Made by a program: the position numbers and the translations under genes. From Faecalibacterium duncaniae (GTDB lineage: Bacteria > Bacillota > Clostridia > Oscillospirales > Ruminococcaceae): a stretch of 64,000 nt of DNA. The stretch is from the NCBI RefSeq assembly GCF_010509575.1, contig NZ_CP048437.1, positions 2,294,001-2,358,000 on the forward strand, in the 5' to 3' direction. The notes beneath the pieces are model-generated. The model saw nothing but the letters and a program-made list of their open reading frames with translations. It had not been told where the DNA came from and made no database searches. Positions 24,442 through 33,704 of this stretch are shown one piece after another. Position 1 is the stretch's first letter. Each line of letters begins with the position of its first letter.

Positions 24442-25821
24442 TCAGTCTTTCTTCACCATCATCTTGCTGGCCTTATAGATATCGCCGCAGCCCAGAGTGA
24501 TGACCAGATCGCCCTCCCGGGCGTTCTGTTTGACCCAGTCAGCGGCAGCCTCCAGGCTGTCCACCAGCACAGAGTTGGGGATCTGCGCCGCCAGCTTTGC
24601 GCTGGTAATGGTGGGGTCGTTGGGCTCGCGGCTGCCCATGATGGGGGTGATCACCGTGATATCAGGGATCTTGAACACATCCACAAAGTCGTTGAACAGC
24701 ATCTTGGTCCGGCTGTATGTAAACGGCTGATGGACTGCGATGACACGATTGTAGCCCAGCTCCTTGGCGGTGTTCAGGGTCGCGCGGATCTCGGTGGGAT
24801 GGTGGGCGTAGTCGTCCACGACCACCGCGCCGTTGCACTCGCCGTAGACCTCAAAACGGCGGCCTGCCCCCTTGAAGTTCAGGGCAGCGTTGGCGCACTC
24901 CTCCACGGTCAGGCCCACAGAGCGGCAGACAGCACACATGGCCAGTGCATTGTAAATGTTGTGGCGGCCCGGCACTGCCAGACGGATGTGGCCCAGCTCA
25001 TTGGTATCCCACTCCTTCAGATCAAATTCAAAGAAGCCGGGCTTGTATTCCTGCACGTTGACAGCACGGTAATCGGCCGCATTGTCAATGGCAAAGGTGC
25101 GCACGCGGCGGTCCAGGGTGTACATGACATCCATGGTGTTCTTATCATCTGCATTGGCAAAGATCATAAAATGGGTCATCAGGGCAAAGCGCTTGAAGGC
25201 AAACTTCAGCTCGCCCATGCTGCCGTAATAGTCCAGATGGTCGTTATCGATGTTCAGCACCACGGACATATAGGGGGTCAGCTTGAGGAAGGTCTCGGAG
25301 AACTCGCAGGCCTCGATGACGATATCATCACCCTTGCCGGCCTTGCCGTAGCCGCCGATGAGGGGCAGCTTGCCGCCGATGACTGCAGAGGGATCACGGC
25401 CTGCCAGCTCCAGTGCGGTGGTGATCATGGAAGTCGTGGTGGTCTTGCCGTGGGTGCCGGAAACGCAGATGCTGTCCTTGTACAGGCGGCTCACATAGCC
25501 CAGCAGAACACTGCGCTCCACAGTGGGGATGCCATAGGAAGCGGCAGCGTTCAGCTCCACGTTGTCCTTGGCAATGGCGGCAGAGTAGACCACCAGGTCA
25601 GAGCCGATCACGTTGTCCGCAGCATGACCCAGGCTGACCTTCACGCCCATCTCCCGCTCCGAGCGGATGATGCTGCCGTCCAGCACATCGCTGCCGGAGA
25701 TATCATATCCCTTGGCAGTGAGGATCTGGATCAGCGGATACATACCGCTGCCGCCGCAGCCGATGAAGTGGATCTTTTTTACATGATCCAGCAGATGCAT
25801 GGTATAATCAGTAACGAACAT
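24442..25821 (-). CDS. murC: UDP-N-acetylmuramate--L-alanine ligase
   Basis: 459 residues, the usual MurC length. N-terminal UDP-binding fold FIGCGGSGMYPLIQ, ATP P-loop SGTHGKTTTTSM near residue 110, and the family motif VLNIDNDHLDYYGSM, followed by DDYAHHPTEIRATL and AVHQPFTYSRTK in the C-terminal domain. It adds L-Ala to UDP-MurNAc, the first step of the peptide stem of peptidoglycan, in the cytoplasm. ATG 25821 is chosen with GGAGG 11 bases upstream; a later ATG (MHLLDHV) has no RBS and the longer frame adds an unrelated hydrophobic stretch. A TATAAT box is found about 70 bases upstream. Transcribed alone. Confidence 0.95.
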   Translation of the reverse strand: MFVTDYTMHLLDHVKKIHFIGCGGSGMYPLIQILTAKGYDISGSDVLDGSIIRSEREMGVKVSLGHAADNVIGSDLVVYSAAIAKDNVELNAAASYGIPTVERSVLLGYVSRLYKDSICVSGTHGKTTTTSMITTALELAGRDPSAVIGGKLPLIGGYGKAGKGDDIVIEACEFSETFLKLTPYMSVVLNIDNDHLDYYGSMGELKFAFKRFALMTHFMIFANADDKNTMDVMYTLDRRVRTFAIDNAADYRAVNVQEYKPGFFEFDLKEWDTNELGHIRLAVPGRHNIYNALAMCAVCRSVGLTVEECANAALNFKGAGRRFEVYGECNGAVVVDDYAHHPTEIRATLNTAKELGYNRVIAVHQPFTYSRTKMLFNDFVDVFKIPDITVITPIMGSREPNDPTITSAKLAAQIPNSVLVDSLEAAADWVKQNAREGDLVITLGCGDIYKASKMMVKKD

Positions 25822-26147
25822 AAGCAGGCAAACCTCCAATAAACAAACGGCCGCAAGGCAGACCGAATCCATCTTAATTCTTGGGTACTACTTATTATAT
25901 AATTTTTGGCCGACAAAATAAACAGTTCCGAGCGAATTTTCGGAAAGAACCAGAAACTCCGGCACATTTTTGTGACAACTGTACAGATAGCCCATGGATT
26001 TTCGCCCCTTTTGCACACTTCATAAAAGATTTACATTTTTTATCAGCTTGATAGCTAACAATTTTGAAGTATTTGTGATATGATAGTGGTAAATTTTGAA
26101 CTATCACACTGCCGCCGGACGCGCGGCTGGAAAAGAGGAATCTCATT
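25822..26147. other. Divergent intergenic region between murC and degV
   Basis: 326 AT-rich bases. On the minus strand TATAAT near 25898 is a likely murC -10. On the plus strand TATGAT at 26080-26085 with TAACAA 18 bases earlier may drive the DegV gene. No small gene or structured RNA was recognised. Confidence 0.45.
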
Positions 26148-26993
26148 TTGAACATCAAGATCACTGCGGACAGCACCTGCGATCTGTCCGAAGCGCTGCT
26201 CCGGCAGTGGAACATCAGCCTGATCCCCATGCACATCCTCATGGGGGAGGAAAGCTATCTGGACGGCGTTACCATCCACCCCGTCGATGTATTCGCCCAT
26301 GCCCAGAACGGCGGCAAAATGCCCAAATCCGCCGCCCCCAATCTGGTGGAATACACCGACTTCCTCGCCCCCTTTGCCAGAGACTACGATGCCGTCATCC
26401 ACATCAATGTCGGCTCCAAATTCTCCTCCTGCTTCCAGAACGCCCGGCTGGCGGCGCAGGAGTTCGGCAACGTCTATGTTGTGGACAGCGAGAATATCTG
26501 CACCGGGCAGGGCTATCTCGTTCTGCAGGCAGCCAAGTGGGCCGCTGACGGCCTGCCGCCCAAGAACATTTCCATGCGCTTACAGGGCCTTGCCAAGCGG
26601 GTCGAGTTGAGCTTTGTGCTCAACCAGCTGGACTACATGGCCAAAAGCGGCCGCTGCTCCGGCGTGCTGGCCTTCGGGGCCAACATTCTGGGCATCAAGC
26701 CCAGCCTGGCCGTCATCGATGGTGAACTGAAAGTCGTGCGGAAGTACCGGGGCAGTCTGCCCATCTGCGTGGGCAAGTACATCACCGACCAGCTGGCGAA
26801 CCGGGAGGACATCGACCGCAGCATGGTGTTCATCTCTTCCACCCAGGCGAAGCCCGGCTGCATGGAGGCCATCAAGGCCGGACTGCGGCAGTACGGCAAT
26901 TTTGAGAATGTCTACGAGACCGACATCGGCACTACCATCGGCGGCTATTCCGGCCCCGGTACCATCGGCATCGTGTTTGCACGCAAGCAGTAA
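26148..26993 (+). CDS. DegV family fatty-acid-binding protein
   Basis: 281 residues. DegV motifs: ITADSTCDLS at the N-terminus, HINVGSKFSSCFQNARLA (lipid head-group binding Ser), VVDSENICTGQG and the C-terminal GPGTIGIVF. The family binds a single fatty acid and presents it to the fatty-acid kinase FakA in Firmicutes; the kinase gene is not in the window. The start codon is TTG at 26148, supported by AAGAGGA 8 bases before it and by alignment of the canonical N-terminus; no ATG is available. Monocistronic, with a strong bidirectional terminator behind it. Confidence 0.92.
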   Translation: MNIKITADSTCDLSEALLRQWNISLIPMHILMGEESYLDGVTIHPVDVFAHAQNGGKMPKSAAPNLVEYTDFLAPFARDYDAVIHINVGSKFSSCFQNARLAAQEFGNVYVVDSENICTGQGYLVLQAAKWAADGLPPKNISMRLQGLAKRVELSFVLNQLDYMAKSGRCSGVLAFGANILGIKPSLAVIDGELKVVRKYRGSLPICVGKYITDQLANREDIDRSMVFISSTQAKPGCMEAIKAGLRQYGNFENVYETDIGTTIGGYSGPGTIGIVFARKQ

Positions 26994-27010
26994 ATTTCTC
27001 CCTGCACACA

Positions 27011-27046
27011 AAAAAGACGCGCTCATCACAGAGCGCGTCTTTTTTT
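27011..27046. terminator. Bidirectional terminator between degV and the CydC-like gene
   Basis: GACGCGCTC (27016-27024) and GAGCGCGTC (27031-27039) pair perfectly, flanked by A and T runs on both sides. Confidence 0.9.
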
Positions 27047-27064
27047 GCATGATATCCGGTTTTC

Positions 27065-28735
27065 TCAGCTCAGCCGTCCGCTTTCTACCGAGAAGCTCAG
27101 GTCGGCCACGGCCATGGTGGATCTGCGATGGGAAACCAGCAGGACGGTCTTTTCCCTGCACTCATCCCGCACGGCCTTGAGGATGATCCCTTCGTTCAGG
27201 CTGTCCAGATTGGAAGTAGGCTCATCCAGCAGGAGAAAGGGTGCATCGTGCAGGAAGGCACGGGCCACACCGATGCGCTGACGCTCACCGCCGGAGAGTG
27301 CACCGCCCAGCTCGCCCACAGGGGTATCATATCCCTTGGGCAGGCTGTTGATAAAGCCATCCAGCGCGGCCTTTCTGCAGGCAGCCTCCACCTCGGCACG
27401 GGTGGCATCGCGCCGGGCGATCCGGATGTTGTTTTCAATGGTATCGTCAAACAGCTCCGTTTCCTGGGTCACAAGACTTTCCTGGGCGCGCAGGGCGGCA
27501 GTGTTCACGGCGCGGATGTCACGTTCACCAAACCGGATGGTGCCGCTGCTCACATCCCAGAAGCGCATGAGCAGCCGCAGAAAGGTGGATTTGCCGCTGC
27601 CGGAACGGCCCGTGATGCCCACGATCTTCTTTTCCGGGATAGTCAGGCTCAGGTCGTGGAGCACCTCTTCCTTGGCGTAGGCAAAGCTGACATGCTCAGC
27701 CTGTGCACCGGTAAAGACGGTATCCGCACCGTCGGTTACATCGGCGGTCACGGGGTCCTCGTCCAGCAGGTCAAGGACGCGGTCGGCACTGGCGAACACC
27801 TGGGTCAGGCTGGCACCGAGGTTGGCCAGCGCCACCACCGGGCCAAAGGAGCTCAGGGCCGACAGGGTGCAGACCAGCACCCCCTCCGCACCCAGCTGGC
27901 CATTCTGATACAGCCGGATGCTTACCCCCAGCACAGCCAGCGCCGTCAGCACGATGAGAGTGTTGGCCGTGCCCACAGTCACGCCCTCGCGGTACTTCAT
28001 GGCCTTCTGCTTCTCCCCCAGCGTCTCGCTGTGGACTGTGATGCCCTCGGCACGCGCGGCGGTGTTCTGGTACTGCAGGATATCCCGCAGGCCGCGCAGG
28101 CTTTCCAGCAGATAGCTGTTGGTGTCGGCCAGAGCCTGCCGGTACTCGCGGGCGGCTTTGTCGCCCCGTCTGGCAGACCACACCGGCAGAGCAATGCCAA
28201 CCAGCAGATAGCCTGCCAGCAGCACCAGTGCGGGCAGAATATGATAGCTGGCCGTAAAGCAGGTCATGCCGGTCACACAGAGGATCGCGATGCAGACCGG
28301 CGAAATGGTGTGGGCATAGAACACCTCCAGCTGCTCGATGTCGGCGGTGATCAGGGAGATCAGGTCGCCCCGGTCACGGCCCTCCAGCTTGGCGGGGGTC
28401 AGGCGGCGGAGCGCGCCGAACACCTTATCCCGGATGAGGGCCAGCAGCTTGAAGGCGATATAGTGGTTGGAGGCCTGCTCTGCGTAGCGCAGCACGCCGC
28501 GCAGCAGAGCAAAGACAAGGATGCAGACAAAGGCTGTGCCCACGCCTGCCAGCGGGCTGGGCAGGCCTGCCGCCGTGAGCAGGGCAAAGCCGCCGAAAAC
28601 CGTGATAAAGGTGGCGCAGAAATGGCCGATGACACCCATGACAATGGCTGCCAGCATGATGGGCAGCATGGGCCGGACCAGCACGATCAGCCGTGCGGCA
28701 ATGGCAAACGGACTGCGGTGTTTTGTGTTGTTCAT
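27065..28735 (-). CDS. CydC-like half of a heterodimeric ABC exporter
   Basis: 556 residues: six-helix transmembrane domain (about 15-320) and a nucleotide-binding domain with Walker A GRSGSGKST, signature LSGGERQRIGVARAF, Walker B LLLDEPTSNLD and switch His in LVSHRRS. The membrane part resembles CydC (RDRGDLISLITADIEQLEVF). CydDC exports cysteine/glutathione in organisms with cytochrome bd, but no such oxidase is present here, and anaerobic Clostridia carry CydDC-like pairs of unknown cargo. Its start overlaps the CydD-like stop by 4 bases. Linked by operon to a DtxR-like regulator and next to feo genes, so an iron- or thiol-related cargo is plausible. Confidence 0.8.
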   Translation of the reverse strand: MNNTKHRSPFAIAARLIVLVRPMLPIMLAAIVMGVIGHFCATFITVFGGFALLTAAGLPSPLAGVGTAFVCILVFALLRGVLRYAEQASNHYIAFKLLALIRDKVFGALRRLTPAKLEGRDRGDLISLITADIEQLEVFYAHTISPVCIAILCVTGMTCFTASYHILPALVLLAGYLLVGIALPVWSARRGDKAAREYRQALADTNSYLLESLRGLRDILQYQNTAARAEGITVHSETLGEKQKAMKYREGVTVGTANTLIVLTALAVLGVSIRLYQNGQLGAEGVLVCTLSALSSFGPVVALANLGASLTQVFASADRVLDLLDEDPVTADVTDGADTVFTGAQAEHVSFAYAKEEVLHDLSLTIPEKKIVGITGRSGSGKSTFLRLLMRFWDVSSGTIRFGERDIRAVNTAALRAQESLVTQETELFDDTIENNIRIARRDATRAEVEAACRKAALDGFINSLPKGYDTPVGELGGALSGGERQRIGVARAFLHDAPFLLLDEPTSNLDSLNEGIILKAVRDECREKTVLLVSHRRSTMAVADLSFSVESGRLS

Positions 28736-30465
28736 GCGCTCACCTCCCCAAGGTCTTCCAGCTGTTTCTGGGCGTTGTACAGGCGGCTGTACACCCCCTG
28801 TGCCGCCAGCAGGTCGTTGTGTGTTCCCTGCTCGGCGATGCGGCCTGCCTCCAGCACATAGATGCAGTCGCTGTCCACCACATTGGCCAGACGGTGGGAG
28901 ATCAGGATCACTGTTTTCTTTCCCGCCAGGCTGTGGATGGCTTTCATTATATCGTTCTCGCTCTCGGCATCCACATTGGAGGTCGCCTCGTCGAACACAT
29001 AGATGGGTGAATCATGCAGCAGGGCACGGGCCATGGCAAGGCGCTGGCGCTGCCCGCCGGACAGGTTGGAGCCGCCCTCGTGGAGCGCCGTTGCAAGGCC
29101 GCTCTGGCTGCGGCAGAAGTCTGCAAGGTTCACCTGCTCCAGGGCCGCCCAGAGCTCGGCTTCGGCTGCATCGGGCCGGGCCATCCGGAGGTTGGCTTCC
29201 ACCGTGCCTTTGAAGATGGCCGCATTGTGGGGCACCAGTGTCAGCAGGCGCAGACGGTCGGCCTGCTTCCATTCGCTGACCGGGATGCCGCCCAGCGTAA
29301 CCTCTCCCTCCGTCGCGGTGCGGGCACCGGACAGGATGGCCGCTATGGTGCTCTTGCCGCAGCCGCTTTCGCCCACCAGCGAGACAAAACTGCCCTGCGG
29401 GATGGTCAGGGTCACATCGTGCAGGATGGTGCGCTCCTTCTCGTAACCAAAAGTGACATGCTCCAGCGCAAGGGTGCTGTCGGCCGGGTCGGCGGTCTTT
29501 TCGCCATCTTCAGGCTCCTGGGCAGAGAGCAGCCTGAAGATCTTCTCAGCCGAAGCCGCGCCATTCATGGCAATGTGGAAGTAGCTGCCCAGCAGGCGCA
29601 GGGGCAGGAAGAAATCCGCCGCCAGCAGGAGGATGGTCAGGGCGCTGGTCAGGCTGAGCTGGCCCTTGGCAAAGGCCGATGCCGCGCTGATGATGCCCAG
29701 ACCGGCACCGCCGTAGGCCATCAGATCCATCAGGGTCACGCTGTTCAGCTGCATGGTCAGCACCTTCATCGTGATCTTGCGGAACCGCTCGGCCTGGGCA
29801 TTCATCTCCTCGTGCTTCCAACCGTCTGCCTGATAGATCTTCAGGGTGGTCAGGCCCTGGATATTCTCCAGAAAGCTGTCGCCCAGGGTGGTGTACTCGC
29901 CCCAGTAGTTCGCCAGCAGCTTCTTGGCGAACTTCTGCACCGCCACAATGGACAGGGGGATGAGCGGCACACAGCACAGCAGAAGGATGGCCGAGCGCGC
30001 GTGCACGCCCACCAGCAGCACAAACAGGGTCACCGGGGCCAGCAGGCTGTAAAACAGCTGAGGCAGATACTTTGCAAAGTAGGTGTCGATCTGCTCCACA
30101 CCCTCGCTGGCCAGCATCACGGCTTCGCTGGTGGCCACCGTCTCGCTGTAACCGGCCCCCAGCCGGGTGAGCTTTGCATAGATGCTGCTGCGCAGGGTGC
30201 GCTTGACATCCTTGGAAGCCCGGTCGCTCATATCGGAGGCGCAGAGGGTAAGGCCATAGCGCACCGGCACAGTCAGCAGGCAGAGCAGCATCCCCTGCCA
30301 GAGGGCATTGCCGGTCAGGCTGCCCGCAAACACGCCGCCGATGAGGCGGGATACCGTCATCACCAGCACCACATTGCACAGCATCCCCAGCCACTGGAAC
30401 AGCACGTTCAGCCCCACATAGTGCAGGGCCTTCCGATCAAAGGAAAGCAGTTTCTTGTTGATCAC
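28732..30465 (-). CDS. CydD-like half of a heterodimeric ABC exporter
   Basis: 577 residues beginning with GTG 30465 (AGGAG 8 bases upstream), overlapping the regulator stop by four bases (GTGA). Transmembrane domain contains EGVEQIDTYFAKYLPQLFYS, very like CydD; nucleotide domain has GESGCGKST, LSGGQRQRLAMARAL and VFDEATSNVD. The Walker B here ends in Asp-Glu and appears active, as does that of the partner, so both ATP sites may work. It forms one operon with the regulator before and the CydC-like half after it. Confidence 0.8.
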   Translation of the reverse strand: MINKKLLSFDRKALHYVGLNVLFQWLGMLCNVVLVMTVSRLIGGVFAGSLTGNALWQGMLLCLLTVPVRYGLTLCASDMSDRASKDVKRTLRSSIYAKLTRLGAGYSETVATSEAVMLASEGVEQIDTYFAKYLPQLFYSLLAPVTLFVLLVGVHARSAILLLCCVPLIPLSIVAVQKFAKKLLANYWGEYTTLGDSFLENIQGLTTLKIYQADGWKHEEMNAQAERFRKITMKVLTMQLNSVTLMDLMAYGGAGLGIISAASAFAKGQLSLTSALTILLLAADFFLPLRLLGSYFHIAMNGAASAEKIFRLLSAQEPEDGEKTADPADSTLALEHVTFGYEKERTILHDVTLTIPQGSFVSLVGESGCGKSTIAAILSGARTATEGEVTLGGIPVSEWKQADRLRLLTLVPHNAAIFKGTVEANLRMARPDAAEAELWAALEQVNLADFCRSQSGLATALHEGGSNLSGGQRQRLAMARALLHDSPIYVFDEATSNVDAESENDIMKAIHSLAGKKTVILISHRLANVVDSDCIYVLEAGRIAEQGTHNDLLAAQGVYSRLYNAQKQLEDLGEVSA

Positions 30466-30860
30466 GAAGCGTTCTCCTTTTCAGATTCATCCGGGCCGAA
30501 CAGGCGGTCATATTCGCCGGTAAAAGCCCGTTCGGGCAGGGCCGAAGTCAGGGCCAAAGCGGCATTATAGCGTTCCTCCTCGGTCATGTCGATGCGCACA
30601 GGCGGAAAATGCGTCAGCACCGTTTCCAGTTGAGCCCTGACCGCCTTTGCCACAAAGATGCCCCGATCGGTCAGATAGATTTTTCCATAGTGTTCCTTCA
30701 CGATCATTCCCCGATCCATCAGCAGGTTCATAATGCGCACCACGCTGGGCTTAGTCACGTTCAGCTTTTCGGCAATGCTGCGGGAGCAGATATCCAGATG
30801 CGTCTGGGAGACCTCATAGATGGCCAGGAGATACCGCAGATGGGCTGCTGTCAGTTCCAT
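30462..30860 (-). CDS. DtxR/MntR-like winged-helix regulator, short form
   Basis: 132 residues. Residues 1-75 form a DtxR-type winged helix (LTAAHLRYLLAIYEVSQ, SRSIAEKLNVTKPSVVRIMN, LLMDRGMIVKEHYGKIYLTD), the DNA-binding unit of iron/manganese repressors. The usual dimerisation/metal domain with its Glu-His ligands is not seen in the remaining 57 residues, so metal sensing may be absent or by other residues. It leads the CydDC-like operon and sits beside feoB. A copy of the proposed GTTAG-N6-CTAAC operator overlaps the -35 of its own promoter, which suggests autoregulation. Confidence 0.75.
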   Translation of the reverse strand: MELTAAHLRYLLAIYEVSQTHLDICSRSIAEKLNVTKPSVVRIMNLLMDRGMIVKEHYGKIYLTDRGIFVAKAVRAQLETVLTHFPPVRIDMTEEERYNAALALTSALPERAFTGEYDRLFGPDESEKENAS

Positions 30861-30881
30861 AGTATCACTCTCTTCTATAAT

Positions 30882-30916
30882 AATGTAAGCTGCTTCCAGT
30901 GTTATCCAAAGCTAAC
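30882..30916 (-). promoter_or_regulatory. Promoter and operator of the DtxR-like regulator operon
   Basis: Minus-strand -35 TTGGAT (30904-30909), 16-base spacer, -10 TACATT (30882-30887). GTTATCCAAAGCTAAC (30901-30916), a 9-of-10 arm match to GTTAG-N6-CTAAC, covers the -35. Confidence 0.55.
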
Positions 30917-30928
30917 TTTTTTCATTCT

Positions 30929-30968
30929 AAAAAAGGGCGCGGGCCGATTGAATGTTCGACCCGCGCCC
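30929..30968 (-). terminator. Terminator of the feo operon
   Basis: GGGCGCGGG (30935-30943) pairs with CCCGCGCCC (30960-30968), with extra pairs inside (CGA/TCG), and six T follow on the minus strand. Confidence 0.88.
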
Positions 30969-30983
30969 AGCGGTTTTTACCGA

Positions 30984-31154
30984 TCAGTGGCAGCCGCTGC
31001 AGCCGCCGCAATTGCCATTGCAGCCGCCTTCGCCGCAGCCCCCACAGCCGCCATGCTTGTGGGAGTGCCATGTGGCCCAGCCCACACCGCCAAACACGAT
31101 AGCACCTACAATAATGGTAGGCAGATTAAAGTTCGTGGCCAGGAATTCCATCAT
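30984..31154 (-). CDS. FeoB-associated Cys-rich membrane protein
   Basis: 56 residues, too short for most ORF callers. MMEFLATNFNLPTIIVGAIV gives a single N-terminal membrane segment (about 10-29), followed by WHSHKHGGCGGCGEGGCNG and a CGGCSGCH tail: six to seven cysteines among glycines plus His. Such proteins regularly follow feoB in Firmicutes and are thought to help ferrous-iron transport or metal hand-over at the membrane. Starts 34 bases after the feoB stop (RBS AAAGGG) and ends just before the operon terminator. Confidence 0.85.
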   Translation of the reverse strand: MMEFLATNFNLPTIIVGAIVFGGVGWATWHSHKHGGCGGCGEGGCNGNCGGCSGCH

Positions 31155-31188
31155 ACAGAACACACCCTTTCAAACTGGACAGATGATC

Positions 31189-33378
31189 TTACTTGATCTT
31201 GGAAACGTCGATCTTGACCTCGTTGTCGCCAACGTACTTGTTGGGGCGGAACATCAGGTACAGGAATGCGGCAAAAATCACGATTGCCACGATGGTGAAG
31301 AAGTTGAAGCCAACCTCACCGGTGATCAGGCCGCCGATCTGGTACACGACCAGAGCCGCGCAGTAGGCCAGAGCGCACATATAACCGATGGCGATGGCAG
31401 TCCACTTGCCGTTGTTCATCTCACGCTTGATCGCGCCCATAGCAGCGAAGCAGGGAGCGCACAGCAGGTTGAAGATCATAAAGGCGTAAGCGGACAGAGC
31501 GGTGTAATCCTGCGCAACTGCTGCCCAGATCTCATCACCGTTTTCAGACAGCTCGCCGCCGAAGTGATACAGAACACCGAAGGTGCCAACCACGTTCTCC
31601 TTTGCGATCAGACCAGAGACGGAAGCAACGGTTGCACGCCAGTTGCCGAAGCCCAGAGGAGCGAAGATCCAGGCGATCTTGGTAGCGATAGCGGCCAGGA
31701 CGGAGTTGTCCTGATCCTCGACCATGCCGAAGGCACCATTCTCGAAACCGAAGCCCTGCAGGAACCACAGCACAACGGTAGCTGCCAGAATGACGGAACC
31801 GGCGCGCTTGATGAAGGACCAGCCGCGCTCCCAGGTGGCACGGAAAACGTTGCCCCATGCAGGCACATGGTAGGCGGGCAGCTCCATAACGAAGGGTGCG
31901 GGGTCGCCAGCGAAGAGCTTGGTCTTCTTCAGAATAACACCGGAGCAAATGATGGCAGCCATGCCGATGAAGTAAGCGGAAACAGCAACCAGAGAGGAAC
32001 CACCGAACATTGCACCTGCGATCAGGCCGATGATGGGCATCTTAGCGCCGCAGGGGATGAAGCAGGTGGTCATAATGGTCATACGGCGGTCACGCTCGTT
32101 CTCGATGGTACGGGAAGCCATAACACCGGGCACGCCGCAGCCGGTACCGACCAGCACGGGGATGAAACTCTTACCAGACAGGCCGAAACGGCGGAAGATA
32201 CGGTCCATGATGAAGGCGACACGGGACATATAGCCCACATCCTCCAGGATGGACAGCAGGAAGAACAGGACCAGCATCTGGGGAACGAAGCCCAGCACCG
32301 CGCCGACACCGGCCACGATACCGTCCATGATCAGGCCGTACAGCCAGCCTGCCACACCGATGCTCTCCAGGAAGCCGCCCAGCGCGCCCGGCACGATCTC
32401 TCCAAACAGGACATCGTTGGTCCAGTCGGTCGCAAAGGTGCCGATAGCCCAGCCGCCATCTGCAATGGAGGTGCCCATGGACAGGGAGTACATCAGGAAC
32501 ATGACCAGCGCGAAGATGGGCAGAGCCAGCACACGGTTGGTCACGATCTGGTCGATCTTGTCAGAAGCAGTCAGGTGCTCCACACGGGCCTTTTTCTTGA
32601 CGGCCTTGTCAACGACACCGTTGATGTAGGAGTAGCGCTGGTTGGTGATGATGCTCTCCGCATCATCGTCCATCTCCTTCTCGCAGTCTTTGATGTGCTC
32701 ATCAATGTGGTCAGCCAGAGCCTTGTCGAGCTTCAGCTCTTCCACGACCTTCTCATCCCGCTCGAACAGCTTGACCGCGTACCAGCGCAGGAAGCGGTCA
32801 TCGACCTTGCCCTGAATGGACTCCTCGATGTGTGCAATGGCATGCTCCACACTGCCGGTAAAGACGTGGGGCAGCTCACCGGCCTTCTGCTTCTGGGCAG
32901 CGGCAACCGCAGCCTTGGCAGCAGCCTCGGTGCCCTCGCCCTTCAGTGCGCTGATCTCAACTGCCTGGCAGCCCAGCTCGCTGCTCAGCTTCTTCAGGTC
33001 GATCTTATCGCCGTTCTTGCGGACCAGATCGATCATGTTGACCGCCATAACAACGGGGATGCCCAGCTCGATCAGCTGGGTGGTCAGGTAGAGGTTGCGC
33101 TCAATGTTGGTGCCATCGATGATGTTCAGGATGGCATCAGGCTTCTCCTTGACCAGGTAAGTACGGGAGACGACCTCCTCCAGCGTGTAGGGAGACAGGG
33201 AGTAGATGCCGGGCAGGTCCTGGATGATGACGTCCTTATCGCCCTTCAGCTTGCCTTCCTTCTTTTCCACGGTAACGCCGGGCCAGTTGCCAACGTACTG
33301 GTTGGAGCCGGTCAGGTTATTGAACAGGGTAGTCTTGCCGCAGTTCGGGTTACCGGCCAGTGCAATTTTAATACTCAT
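31189..33378 (-). CDS. feoB: Ferrous iron transporter FeoB
   Basis: 729 residues. N-terminal GTPase: G1 GNPNCGKTTLFN, switch region NWPGVTVEKKEG, G3 DLPGIYSL, and G4 with NMID (the weak FeoB form of NKxD). A helical GDI region (about 170-260) leads to two Gate domains: VGTGCGVPGVMASRTI in the first and FAPLGFGNW plus SGLIAKENVVGTFG in the second. It carries Fe(II) across the cytoplasmic membrane. It lies between two feoA genes and the Cys-rich partner. The upstream feoA promoter has an operator-like palindrome, so it should be repressed when iron is sufficient. Confidence 0.96.
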   Translation of the reverse strand: MSIKIALAGNPNCGKTTLFNNLTGSNQYVGNWPGVTVEKKEGKLKGDKDVIIQDLPGIYSLSPYTLEEVVSRTYLVKEKPDAILNIIDGTNIERNLYLTTQLIELGIPVVMAVNMIDLVRKNGDKIDLKKLSSELGCQAVEISALKGEGTEAAAKAAVAAAQKQKAGELPHVFTGSVEHAIAHIEESIQGKVDDRFLRWYAVKLFERDEKVVEELKLDKALADHIDEHIKDCEKEMDDDAESIITNQRYSYINGVVDKAVKKKARVEHLTASDKIDQIVTNRVLALPIFALVMFLMYSLSMGTSIADGGWAIGTFATDWTNDVLFGEIVPGALGGFLESIGVAGWLYGLIMDGIVAGVGAVLGFVPQMLVLFFLLSILEDVGYMSRVAFIMDRIFRRFGLSGKSFIPVLVGTGCGVPGVMASRTIENERDRRMTIMTTCFIPCGAKMPIIGLIAGAMFGGSSLVAVSAYFIGMAAIICSGVILKKTKLFAGDPAPFVMELPAYHVPAWGNVFRATWERGWSFIKRAGSVILAATVVLWFLQGFGFENGAFGMVEDQDNSVLAAIATKIAWIFAPLGFGNWRATVASVSGLIAKENVVGTFGVLYHFGGELSENGDEIWAAVAQDYTALSAYAFMIFNLLCAPCFAAMGAIKREMNNGKWTAIAIGYMCALAYCAALVVYQIGGLITGEVGFNFFTIVAIVIFAAFLYLMFRPNKYVGDNEVKIDVSKIK

Positions 33379-33403
33379 TGCGTGTCCTTTCCTCTCTTTG
33401 GAA

Positions 33404-33625
33404 TCAAACCACTTCGATCATTTCAGCGTCGGCCTTGCGCACACTCAGTTCGTAGTTGCGCACGGTCAGCTCCATGGGGTCGCCCAGAGGTGCCACCTTA
33501 CGGACATAGATCTCAACACCCTTGGTGATGCCCATGTCCATGATGCGGCGCTTGACCGGGCCTTCGCCATGCAGGCGTGCCACGGTGCAGGTCTCGCCGA
33601 CCTTCACGTCCTTCAGAGTTTTCAT
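33404..33625 (-). CDS. feoA: FeoA domain protein (second feoA)
   Basis: 73 residues with the SH3-like FeoA fold: VKVGETCTVARLHGEG, VKRRIMDMGITKGVEI, and VRKVAPLGDPMELTVRNYEL. FeoA binds FeoB and tunes iron uptake in the cytoplasm. It starts with AGGAGG spacing and ends 25 bases before feoB. The other FeoA copy lies 79 bases upstream; the two share little identity, so they probably have separate roles. Confidence 0.92.
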   Translation of the reverse strand: MKTLKDVKVGETCTVARLHGEGPVKRRIMDMGITKGVEIYVRKVAPLGDPMELTVRNYELSVRKADAEMIEVV

Positions 33626-33704
33626 GCAAATTTCCTCCTCTACTTGTCTTTATTCAGAGACCATTCCAGTGTCGGAGCAGGTCCCAAACAGCGTGCTGCG
33701 CTGT

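Noticed and set aside
27065..30465. Naming the exporter cydC and cydD outright
   Set aside because: Similarity is to the CydDC type, but no cytochrome bd genes are in view and the iron-linked context suggests a different role, so symbols were withheld.
30952..33528. 858-aa open frame on the plus strand
   Set aside because: It is the antisense shadow of feoB, low in plausible composition (many His/Asp/Gln) and without an RBS.
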